From positions 7,801 to 71,800 of the forward strand of contig JAKIUK010000012.1 in the NCBI GenBank assembly GCA_021647585.1: a DNA stretch of 64,000 nt. Direction: 5' to 3'. Both the position numbers and the translations under genes were made by a program. Origin of the DNA: Methylococcaceae bacterium. Its GTDB lineage: Bacteria; Pseudomonadota; Gammaproteobacteria; Methylococcales; Methylomonadaceae. Shown in pieces: positions 27,925 through 36,184 of the stretch. How positions within the stretch are numbered: position 1 is the first letter of the stretch; the number at the start of each line of letters is the position of its first letter. The notes under the pieces were generated by a model, which was not told where the DNA came from, ran no database searches, and saw nothing but the letters and a program-made list of their open reading frames with translations.

Positions 27925-29457
27925 TCACCCCTCTCCAGTTGCTGTTGTTATTATTTTTGGTTCAAATGTCATAAAATAACCGCAATGGTCTGACACTTGT
28001 CCATAGTCCTGGTCTGTAAAGATCACTTTTGCAGATGTAACCTGTAACTCACTGGCTTTATTCATAAAAATATAGTCTATACGGTAGTCATCAGCCAGCA
28101 AGTCACGCCAATGAGTATCATTCACTCTAAAAATTTTATCAAAGATGCCTTGCTCATTAGCTGCTAAATACTGATCCTCATACTCATTTGAATCAACAAC
28201 CAATTCATACCCAGTAGATCCAGCTGTAATATTAAAATCTCCGCATAATAAAGTGGCCTTCACATCATCAGTCTGATTATTTGCTGCCCATTCATGCAAT
28301 CTTTGAAATTGCTCCCTAAAACCATCTTCCAACCAGCTTAAATGTGCAGAAAGTACGTTAATCGGTCCAACATAAGGTACATGAATACGAGCCATCACGA
28401 CTTTTCTGGAATGAATACTATATCTGTCATGACTATCTGACACATACCTGGAGTCATGATTTGACATAGGGTATCGGCTTAAAATAGCGACTCCTTCTCT
28501 ATATTTATCAAAACCTAAATGAGACCAATCCGTGTGCATATGAAATGGCTCGATCAGCCGTTCATTTATAATTCTTGCAGAATTAGATGCCCAATCCCCT
28601 TCCCCATCATTCCAAAACTCTGCAACTTCTTGCAGACAGACTATATCAATATCCAGATCATCAATCGCTTTGGCAATCTGGGTAAACTTTTCGTTCTGAT
28701 TTTCTTCCTGATAGCAATGTAAATTAAGAATCAGAACTTTTAACTGCTCTCGCTGGAAAGAATAATTGTTGCCATAATTGTTGTCCCAAACAACCTGCCC
28801 ATTGCTTTCACAACAGATACTATATTGTAGTCTGAAAGAATCGCCATTGCAGATTCGCCCAGTCCATTGCTGAATACCATATTGATTTGGGTTTCTGGCA
28901 TTACTTTGCAGGACTTTATCCCAAAAATTATTTTCGCACAGGCATGATGATTTTTTTGTAGTATTCCAATTATCAGTAGTCCAGTGGATAGTCACTTTTT
29001 CAGCATTAATAGCCTGATCTACAGCAATATATACAGTAACAAAGTCCTGCTCATCATTCAGATGGCTTTCAAAGCCAATATTCTGAACTAATTGTTGATT
29101 CTCTAGCTTAATACCTGAATCAGCTTCACTGGAATAATTCAAACCACCATTGTTATTCCAGTATTCGGAACCATAAACTTGATAGCGCAGGCCAAAATGA
29201 ATATTTCCAGGAAGTGATTGCTCTGCAGTCAAGTTAAAAGTTACCTGTGTACGCCAATATTCTCTGTCATGTCCTTGTACGCTATGATATTTCGCCGGCA
29301 ACGTGTGCCATATACCATCTTCACCCGACCAAATAACATCAACCTGTTTATCGTAACTCACATTTTCTACTAACATAAAGAAGGTCAGCACTTGCTGAAC
29401 CTGTTCGTATGTTCTGGTGATCACATTTTCTATATAAAGTAATTGGATTTTATCCAT
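27925..29457 (-). CDS. Double CBM21-like, endonuclease/exonuclease/phosphatase (EEP) fusion
   Basis: A 510-residue cytoplasmic protein. Two tandem carbohydrate-binding modules lead: the first (about 10-115) ends YWNNNGGLNY and the second (about 125-235) ends VWDNNYGNNY, both the CBM21/CBM53 signature for alpha-glucan binding. The rest (about 240-505) is an EEP domain with metal-binding Glu in CLQEVAEF (about 276), CGDFNI (about 406) and the terminal SDHCGYF (about 490), so it should be active. The EEP superfamily includes nucleases, sphingomyelinases and phosphoinositide phosphatases. Its ATG has an AGGTGA ribosome site 26 bases after the MITE. Operon context with GH57 upstream suggests action at the glycogen granule. 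Confidence 0.82.
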   Translation of the reverse strand: MDKIQLLYIENVITRTYEQVQQVLTFFMLVENVSYDKQVDVIWSGEDGIWHTLPAKYHSVQGHDREYWRTQVTFNLTAEQSLPGNIHFGLRYQVYGSEYWNNNGGLNYSSEADSGIKLENQQLVQNIGFESHLNDEQDFVTVYIAVDQAINAEKVTIHWTTDNWNTTKKSSCLCENNFWDKVLQSNARNPNQYGIQQWTGRICNGDSFRLQYSICCESNGQVVWDNNYGNNYSFQREQLKVLILNLHCYQEENQNEKFTQIAKAIDDLDIDIVCLQEVAEFWNDGEGDWASNSARIINERLIEPFHMHTDWSHLGFDKYREGVAILSRYPMSNHDSRYVSDSHDRYSIHSRKVVMARIHVPYVGPINVLSAHLSWLEDGFREQFQRLHEWAANNQTDDVKATLLCGDFNITAGSTGYELVVDSNEYEDQYLAANEQGIFDKIFRVNDTHWRDLLADDYRIDYIFMNKASELQVTSAKVIFTDQDYGQVSDHCGYFMTFEPKIITTATGEG

Positions 29458-29483
29458 GCTTCACCTAATATTCATGTATTAAA

Positions 29484-29744
29484 CCTAGAAAAATCAGTTG
29501 GATCACGGATTCTAGCACAAGCTCTTGATTCCACAGCATTTCACAGAAAAGTGCTCCTGCTTTTTCTGCATTCACCACCTCCGTGTGGTTCAAAAAAATG
29601 TCCGCTTAACCGAATGGGTGAAGCTCAGATTTTTTGACCTACATGGACGTAGGAAATGCAGGTTTTGCAGGAGCAAAAACCTGCTAAAACACTGTGAAAC
29701 CAATATCTTGCACTATAATTCCGCGCCCAACTGATCTTTCTAGG
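29484..29744. mobile_element. MITE-like element A, long copy (261 bp)
   Basis: The same 18-bp terminal inverted repeats as at 4984-5145 (29484-29501 and 29727-29744). A perfect 5-bp target duplication TTAAA lies at 29479-29483 and 29745-29749. Compared with the short copy it has extra sequence on both arms that is itself inverted (GCTCCTGC on the left, GCAGGAGC on the right), so the whole folds into one long hairpin. It sits in the gap between the GH57 and CBM21-EEP genes. Confidence 0.88.
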
Positions 29745-29774
29745 TTAAAAGAGTCATTAATTTCAGCCCATTCA

Positions 29775-31373
29775 CTATAACTCTATGGGCTTGTAATTAC
29801 GAAAATCAATATCTGGGAAAATTTTATCGATAAATTCTAAAGCACTCAAATAACGCGCATCTATCGTATTGTTACGTATACTCTCATGTAAATAGTTAAA
29901 CCTTGCTAAATGATCTGTTATTCTTTTTCTAGCGTATTCAACTGTAGTTCCTGACTTCATGATAAAAGGCCAATCAGATGCCTGGGCAAGTAAGATAGAC
30001 CTTACCGCCTGGTTCAAAGCACGTTTTTGTATAGCGGATACAGTTACCCCTTTAAAATCGATCACTAACTGCTCCATTTGATCAGCCGCTTTATGTAAAA
30101 AAGGGTAAATCCAATCATTTTCTTCATTAATCCAATAACTGGAATAGCCGTCCTCTCCCCAAGTTGAAGATGAAGGTCTAGCAATTTGATGCGATGTTTG
30201 CCGTTTTAAATAATCTCCACAGCTTATTGTTTCAATATTTTTGTGTTCATCTACCCGTCTTAAAATGGCTTCCAGCCAACAAGGCCCTTCAAACCACCAG
30301 TGTCCGAAAAGTTCAGCATCATAAGGCGCGACTATGAGAGGTATTCTATCCATGTTGGCACTTAAACTATCAATTTGGTGCTGACACTTCTGAACAAAAT
30401 CATTTGCATCCTGCTCTATTTTAAATTGTGCTTTTTTTGCATCATACCATTCTTTTTCCAGCCCCTCACCGGTGATTCTGTGATATTTAATACCCGTATT
30501 GATACGGTTTTTTCCATCAAGAATATAAGGGGCAAGATAATTCAAATCTATATCTGGATTAAAACCGATATCGCTATAGTATTCACGATAATTCTCATTG
30601 CCAGGATACCCTTGTTCTGCACTCCAGACCTGGCGGGATAATTCAGGGTCCCGGGCAAATGCCATGACCCCATTACCACAATCTAATGGTGCATGAACTC
30701 CGTTATTTGGCTTCTCATTGGCATCCAAAATACCATGGGTATCGGTAAAAAAATATTTAATACCCGCATTAGCCAAAGTCACTTCCAAATCAGGATAATA
30801 GCCACATTCTGGAAGCCAAAAACCAGAGGGTGAAAAACCCATATTTGTTTTGAAAGTTTCTACAGCCACTTCAATCTGATTCCGAACAGCTGTTTCGCTA
30901 ATATTCAGCAAAGGCAAAAAACCATGCGTTGCGGCTGTGGTAATTAATTCAAGCCGCCCACATTGATGGTGTTTTTTAAAAGCCGTCAGTAAATCACCAT
31001 GATATTTATTATAAGTATTCCGTGTACTTAGAAAAAAGCGTCTATATAAACGTGCTAATTTTTGGAACTGCGGTTGATTGCGCGTTCTGATAATTTCCTT
31101 TTCTGCCAGTTCAATCTGTTTATTCAGATGCTTCTGATAACGTATTTGTAGTAATTCATCCCGCAACATGGTGATAAGTGTGGGTGATAATGAAAGTGTT
31201 AGACGATAAGCGATAGTATCTTCGTTTAAACGTTCAAGAACATTACATAATGGAATATAGCACTCAGTTATTGCTTCAAACAACCAATTCTCTTCAAAAA
31301 ACTCATCATGCTCCGGGTGCCGTACATACGGTAAATGTGCATGAAGTATAACGCTCAAAAATCCTATATTCAT
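29775..31373 (-). CDS. GH57 family 1,4-alpha-glucan branching enzyme-like protein
   Basis: A 532-residue glycoside hydrolase family 57 protein with the N-terminal signature VILHAHLPYVRHPEH. The catalytic Glu is in FWLPECGYYP (about 184) and the catalytic Asp in PYDAELFGHWWFEGP (about 348); a DUF1957-type helical C-terminal domain with KSGTTVEYARKR follows. This is the pattern of GH57 branching enzymes that form alpha-1,6 bonds in glycogen. It starts 5 bases after the DUF4912 gene. The nearby GlgX and CBM21 proteins support glycogen metabolism. Confidence 0.9.
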   Translation of the reverse strand: MNIGFLSVILHAHLPYVRHPEHDEFFEENWLFEAITECYIPLCNVLERLNEDTIAYRLTLSLSPTLITMLRDELLQIRYQKHLNKQIELAEKEIIRTRNQPQFQKLARLYRRFFLSTRNTYNKYHGDLLTAFKKHHQCGRLELITTAATHGFLPLLNISETAVRNQIEVAVETFKTNMGFSPSGFWLPECGYYPDLEVTLANAGIKYFFTDTHGILDANEKPNNGVHAPLDCGNGVMAFARDPELSRQVWSAEQGYPGNENYREYYSDIGFNPDIDLNYLAPYILDGKNRINTGIKYHRITGEGLEKEWYDAKKAQFKIEQDANDFVQKCQHQIDSLSANMDRIPLIVAPYDAELFGHWWFEGPCWLEAILRRVDEHKNIETISCGDYLKRQTSHQIARPSSSTWGEDGYSSYWINEENDWIYPFLHKAADQMEQLVIDFKGVTVSAIQKRALNQAVRSILLAQASDWPFIMKSGTTVEYARKRITDHLARFNYLHESIRNNTIDARYLSALEFIDKIFPDIDFRNYKPIEL

Positions 31374-31378
31374 CGCAA

Positions 31379-32092
31379 TTATTTTTTCTTTCCTTTAGCC
31401 GAATAATTTGTATAGGGGTAATGAGATTCTACTGAAGACTTGCTTCCGTAAACAAATTGGTCTTCGAATACTATGGCTTGGGGATTATTATCAATATTAT
31501 TGGAACCCACTGACCTCGCTTGGCTTTTATTTTCCTCCCGACAATCCGTAAATCCATGTAAAATATAGGTATCATTAGAGTCCAGCAGTGAAACAAAAGC
31601 ATTTTTAGATATCGTTTTCCCTATACTTGCTGAATAAGTAGTCGGTTTTTTTGATACTGGTATTCTTATTTTTTGTCGTGAATGAAATTTATCAATCACA
31701 ATTTCAGCGAGGGGACTTGATTGATTCAAATCTCGATTTCCCTCTATCCGAGAATACACTCTTAGTGTCAACTCATTATTAAACATACTCTGAGATATAG
31801 AATGGGATTTATTATCTACCAGTTCCCAATAGGCATAAAGATGGTGCGGATCTATAGGAAGAATCACCAGTTTATTGGCATTAGTCAAAATTTTCGGTGA
31901 ATAATACAGACTAATATTCTGGCTGATTTCTATTAAATCTTGAGCAGAAAACTTAAAATCGTGGTTTTGTTCAGGTTTATTGTCTACAACAAAAGGTGCA
32001 TAGAGCTTGTTGATTTCGTCTTTGATTTCTAACAATTCTTTCCTTGAAAGCTGAGTTTGAAAATTTTTCCCAGAAGAGTGCTGAAGTTCCAT
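31379..32092 (-). CDS. DUF4912 domain protein
   Basis: A 237-residue protein from the chosen ATG at 32092 (MELQHSSGK); the frame extends 23 codons further upstream without a ribosome site. Residues about 70-200 match the DUF4912 pattern, with LPIDPHHLYAYWEL and repeated beta strands, and the tail is polar and low in complexity. The family is regularly found beside GH57 branching enzymes and probably binds or presents glucan, which fits here. It is first in the operon DUF4912, GH57, CBM21-EEP, PLD. Confidence 0.75.
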   Translation of the reverse strand: MELQHSSGKNFQTQLSRKELLEIKDEINKLYAPFVVDNKPEQNHDFKFSAQDLIEISQNISLYYSPKILTNANKLVILPIDPHHLYAYWELVDNKSHSISQSMFNNELTLRVYSRIEGNRDLNQSSPLAEIVIDKFHSRQKIRIPVSKKPTTYSASIGKTISKNAFVSLLDSNDTYILHGFTDCREENKSQARSVGSNNIDNNPQAIVFEDQFVYGSKSSVESHYPYTNYSAKGKKK

Positions 32093-32420
32093 TACCAACT
32101 TTATTATTAACGTGTCAAGAAACCAAATGTAGTTACAAATCTTTGTAATTTGCCGAAACATCCTTTAGTCCATTATATAACAACAGTCTACTTTCTATCC
32201 TAAAAAGGCTGCAAAAACACTAAAAATATAAGTCATGGTATTTAGGCTACTAGCATTCTTCCAGAAAAAACTTCCTGCAGATACAATCATCCTAACTCAA
32301 CCACAATGCCCTGAAAGACGTTACATTTAATATCTTAACTCTTAATATTAAGCCACCAGTTCATCCATTCCAACGTACAAAGATATTTCAAGAAGAGTTA
32401 CTGTACAAAAAACAATATGG

Positions 32421-32640
32421 CTATTAACAAAGCACAGGTCAAACTTTAAATGGATTATCATTTCGAACAACGGGACGGTGTGTAGTAGAACAACGCAGGA
32501 GCAGTTGTCGAGGAGCAGCGAAGCGGTATTGCCGAGAAATCTTGTTGCTCAAAAATATGCTTAGACTCAAGATTCCTCCCGTTGGTCGGAATGACACCGT
32601 TTGTGAAGTAAATCTACAGACGTCAAAATCGAGAGTGAAG
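32421..32640. repeat. Dispersed repeat family C, copy 1
   Basis: About 220 bp. It opens with CTATTAACAAAGCACAGG and ATTATCATTTCGAACAACGG, and closes with CTCCCGTTGGTCGGAATGAC, so the ends are an imperfect inverted repeat of the type GTCATTYCGACC. The same opening and closing words occur at 41114-41397. The rest of the 32162-32767 gap has no gene that I can see. Confidence 0.65.
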
Positions 32641-32767
32641 CAAGCTGTGGTTTTTCATAGCTATGAAAAACAATAGTTAGCCATCAAGAACCCAAAGATC
32701 ACGATGAAAAGCAAATAAACTTCATGCACTTAGTGGTGAATAATACGTAAATCAGTCCATAATACTT

Positions 32768-35539
32768 TCAAGAATTTGTTAATGTCAATTTTTCTGTAGG
32801 AACAGACAAAATAAATTTATCTGCCGGAAAAAGCAAAGAAAGTTCTTCTGCAGGGACAGGTTTGGAAAACCAGTACCCTTGTGCTATATCACAGCCATTT
32901 TCAGTTAAGTACTGTAACTGTTCCTGGGTTTCCACACCTTCCGCAATCACTTTTTTTCCCAGTGCATGGGACATAGCAACCACGGCCTGAACAACAGCCT
33001 GATCTTCTGGGCTATTTAATAAATTACGAATAAATGATTGATCTATTTTGATAAAAGAAGCAGGCAAGTTTTTTAGATAAGACAATGATGAATAGCCGGT
33101 ACCAAAATCATCAATGGAAATTAACACCCTCGCATCCACTAATTGTTGCATGACTTTAATAGCCACATCAGGTGTTTTCATTAAGGCACTTTCAGTAATT
33201 TCAATTTCAATCCATTCCTGCAACGCTCCTGTTGTCTTAATTACCTCAATAATATTAGTTGCTAACTCGTAATTGATCAATTCTACAGCTGAAATATTGA
33301 CCGCAACTCTACCAAAATTAAATTCCTCTTGTGTCCAACGAATTGTCTGTAAACAGACTCGAGTCATCACCCAGTTACTGAGTTCAACAATTAAACCGGT
33401 CTCTTCCGCAAGAGGTATAAATTCAACAGGTGAAATCCAGCCCAATATAGGGTGTTGCCAACGCATTAAGGCTTCATAGCCTATTATGATGTTATTTTCC
33501 AGACTATGCTTGGATTGAAAAAAAACTTTTAATTCAAAACTATTTTCATAACATTTTTGCTCAAGTGCTTTTCGTAAACCCTGTTCAAGTTCTATACGAC
33601 GATTGCTGGTGTTCTGTAATTCTGATGAACAGAAGGCATAGCCTGTTTTTTCCTTTTTAGCAAAATACATTGCATTATCTGCTAATTGTAACAATGTCTC
33701 GCCATCAATGCTATCCCGTGGATAAATAGCAATCCCTATACTGGCACCAAGGATAAATTGCTGATCATTTAAATAGTAGGGCATTAATAAACTTTGTAAT
33801 ATTTTTTTGGCTACTATTTCTGCAGCATTTGCATCGGTATCAGGTAACAGCAGAGTGAATTCATCCCCTCCCATTCGAGCCGAAATATCAGAATCGCGTA
33901 ATTGCGCTTGTAGTCTATTGGCTGTTTCTTTAAGAACCTCGTCTCCCACAGCATGTCCTAAACTGTCATTGACTATTTTAAAACGATCAAGATCCAGAAA
34001 TAATAAAGCCATGGATTGCTGGTGTCGGTTTGATAAAATGATTAATTGCTCAAACCGGTCTTTAAATAATCGTCTATTAGCCAAACCTGTTAAGTCATCA
34101 TAATAGGACAGCCAATTCAATCGCTCCCGCGTTTGCTTTAATAAAGTAATATCATGCGCAATGCCTTCAACGCCTATACATACTCCATCATCATAAAGCG
34201 CACTTTCTAATATTTCCAGACTGCGTTTATGTCCTTTACTATCAAATACCTCTATTTCATAGGCAGGTAGTTTTTCACCATTTATGCATCGCGCAGTATA
34301 AACATCCATCTTTGCGTTATCAAGATGATCCGTAAGATAAGTACTATAGTGCTGCAAGCAATCCCCAACGCTATAACCCAGAATAACGCTGACTGAAGGG
34401 CTTAGATAGGTATATATCCCTTCCAGATCATGTTGATAAAAGAAGTATTCATCTTGTAAATTTTCAACTAAACTACGATATTTTTGCTCACTATTTTGTA
34501 GTTGTTCAGTACGTTGTACTATTTTCTTTTCAAGATTTTTTTTTAGGTCATTAAGCTCTTTATTTGTTTTAAATAATTTATTTTGAGTTATTTTTATGCG
34601 CCTATTCTGGCGATTAATTTGCCCAATCCATAACAATAATACGAATAAAATCAGTAGAAAAATTGCAACAATTTTACCAATTGTTTCGAAATCGATCGGT
34701 AGTTCACTTGGCGGGTGCCATTTATCATTAATAGTCTGTTTTTCTTCCTCAGTTATTGCATCCAGGCCTTTTTGAAATATACCTGCCAGGATTGGCCAGT
34801 CATAGCGTACAGCAATACTTTCATTAGCACTATTACGATCATAAAAAGCAACAAACTTAATATCATTTAACAGATACTTATTTTGTAAAAAATAACTGGC
34901 TGCAAAAAACCCAATGGCAGCATCAGCTTGCTTAGTTTCAACAGCCGTCAGTGCTTCATGCATATCCTCTACATAATAAGGTGTAATACTAGGAAAATCC
35001 TTAAGAATACGTTCCGAATATCGATAATTTTTCATCAATACCACTGTTTTTCCTACCAGATCACTACGACCTTTTATCTGTTGATCACTGTTATGAGTAA
35101 TGATGACTAGTGACTTAAAAACATAGGGTTTGGTAAAAGAAAATTGGTGTTCACGTTCAGGTCTGTTAACCATACTGGCAATAACATCAATCTCTTTGTT
35201 TAGAGTTCCTTGATAAATATCTTTCCAAAGAACTCTGTCATCAATTTGCATGTAAATATGGAGCTTTTGACTAAGTAACTGGATAGTGTCATAAGAAATA
35301 CCTGCAATATGCCCAGAATTGGTAATAAAACTGTAGGGGGGGAAATAACCGTCAAATGCAATACGAATTGGCTGATGAGTTTCCAGCCAAGCTTGTTCAT
35401 CAGCCGTTAATTGTAATGACTGTGAGCTGTTGGTTTCTGATGGTTGCGTCTGCTTTTCCCTAGGAGAAAAATATCCAAGGGATATAAATAACAAAATAAT
35501 CAGGCAACAAAAAAAAATGGTTTTAACAACCTTCGTCAC
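32768..35539 (-). CDS. Periplasmic solute-sensing PAS-GGDEF-EAL protein
   Basis: A 923-residue membrane protein starting at a GTG with AAGGGA seven bases upstream. Order: N-terminal membrane anchor (about 7-25), periplasmic SBP_bac_3 solute-binding domain (about 45-275, with IRIAFDGYFPPYSF), transmembrane helix (about 285-305), coiled coil, PAS (about 350-470), GGDEF (MGGDEFTLLL at about 555) and EAL (GYEALMRWQH at about 687, DDFGTGYSSLSYLK later). Both active sites are intact, so the protein can in principle make and degrade cyclic-di-GMP in response to an amino-acid-like ligand. It is monocistronic. Confidence 0.92.
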   Translation of the reverse strand: MTKVVKTIFFCCLIILLFISLGYFSPREKQTQPSETNSSQSLQLTADEQAWLETHQPIRIAFDGYFPPYSFITNSGHIAGISYDTIQLLSQKLHIYMQIDDRVLWKDIYQGTLNKEIDVIASMVNRPEREHQFSFTKPYVFKSLVIITHNSDQQIKGRSDLVGKTVVLMKNYRYSERILKDFPSITPYYVEDMHEALTAVETKQADAAIGFFAASYFLQNKYLLNDIKFVAFYDRNSANESIAVRYDWPILAGIFQKGLDAITEEEKQTINDKWHPPSELPIDFETIGKIVAIFLLILFVLLLWIGQINRQNRRIKITQNKLFKTNKELNDLKKNLEKKIVQRTEQLQNSEQKYRSLVENLQDEYFFYQHDLEGIYTYLSPSVSVILGYSVGDCLQHYSTYLTDHLDNAKMDVYTARCINGEKLPAYEIEVFDSKGHKRSLEILESALYDDGVCIGVEGIAHDITLLKQTRERLNWLSYYDDLTGLANRRLFKDRFEQLIILSNRHQQSMALLFLDLDRFKIVNDSLGHAVGDEVLKETANRLQAQLRDSDISARMGGDEFTLLLPDTDANAAEIVAKKILQSLLMPYYLNDQQFILGASIGIAIYPRDSIDGETLLQLADNAMYFAKKEKTGYAFCSSELQNTSNRRIELEQGLRKALEQKCYENSFELKVFFQSKHSLENNIIIGYEALMRWQHPILGWISPVEFIPLAEETGLIVELSNWVMTRVCLQTIRWTQEEFNFGRVAVNISAVELINYELATNIIEVIKTTGALQEWIEIEITESALMKTPDVAIKVMQQLVDARVLISIDDFGTGYSSLSYLKNLPASFIKIDQSFIRNLLNSPEDQAVVQAVVAMSHALGKKVIAEGVETQEQLQYLTENGCDIAQGYWFSKPVPAEELSLLFPADKFILSVPTEKLTLTNS

Positions 35540-36184
35540 AAAACGTCCCTTGCATAAAATAATACTTGTAATTATAGGTTATAAGCACGATAAAGATAGA
35601 CTAAAAATAAAACAAATGGGCACTCTATCTATTGATTTAATTACTTTTATTGGCACTACAATTCTACATTTAATTGATATTTAAACATCAACAAACTACC
35701 GGCAAACATTTGATTACATCCCTATATTTCATGAACATTATAATGCCGAGATTAAAAGTTTCGAAAAAATGAATTATCCAATAGAAAGTAATGCATTTTA
35801 CTAAATCCCATCAAGATTAATTGCGTCATAGCGATATACAATTGCGCGATGCTAGTACTCCTTTAATGTTGTATTGCCAAAGTACTAGTACTCTGGCAAT
35901 TGTTGTTTGATGGATATTACATACTACCCTTGTTCCCACGGAGACCGTGGGAACTAAATTTTTTATCTATCACCGCAAAGTTGCAAGAGTACTAGATACA
36001 ATCATTTACTCCATTAAACTCCAGTTTCGTTAATACTTCATCTCAAAACTGACAACCGCTCGTTACACTCTTAAACTTAGACAAATGGGTTGTTGAGATA
36101 TACAAATTCAAATAAATAGTTACCCCATTATTATGAATCGATTATATGACCAGGAATCTTCCTTAAAGTTTCACTGATTATTTT
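35540..36184. other. Non-coding region with two palindromes
   Basis: No convincing gene. At 35873-35900 lies a 28-bp dyad, ATTGCCA, A, AGTACTAGTACT, C, TGGCAAT, imperfect at one base pair; AGTACT or CTAGTAC words recur near 35852 and 35986. At 35932-35954 lies a perfect hairpin GTTCCCACGG-AGA-CCGTGGGAAC of the REP-like type, with related arms inside repeat B at 7848-8005. Confidence 0.6.
35932..35954. repeat. REP-like hairpin GTTCCCACGG
   Basis: A 10-bp perfect stem with a 3-base loop. The arm GTTCCCAC also occurs inverted at about 7907-7955 inside repeat B copy 2, so the word is dispersed. Confidence 0.65.
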
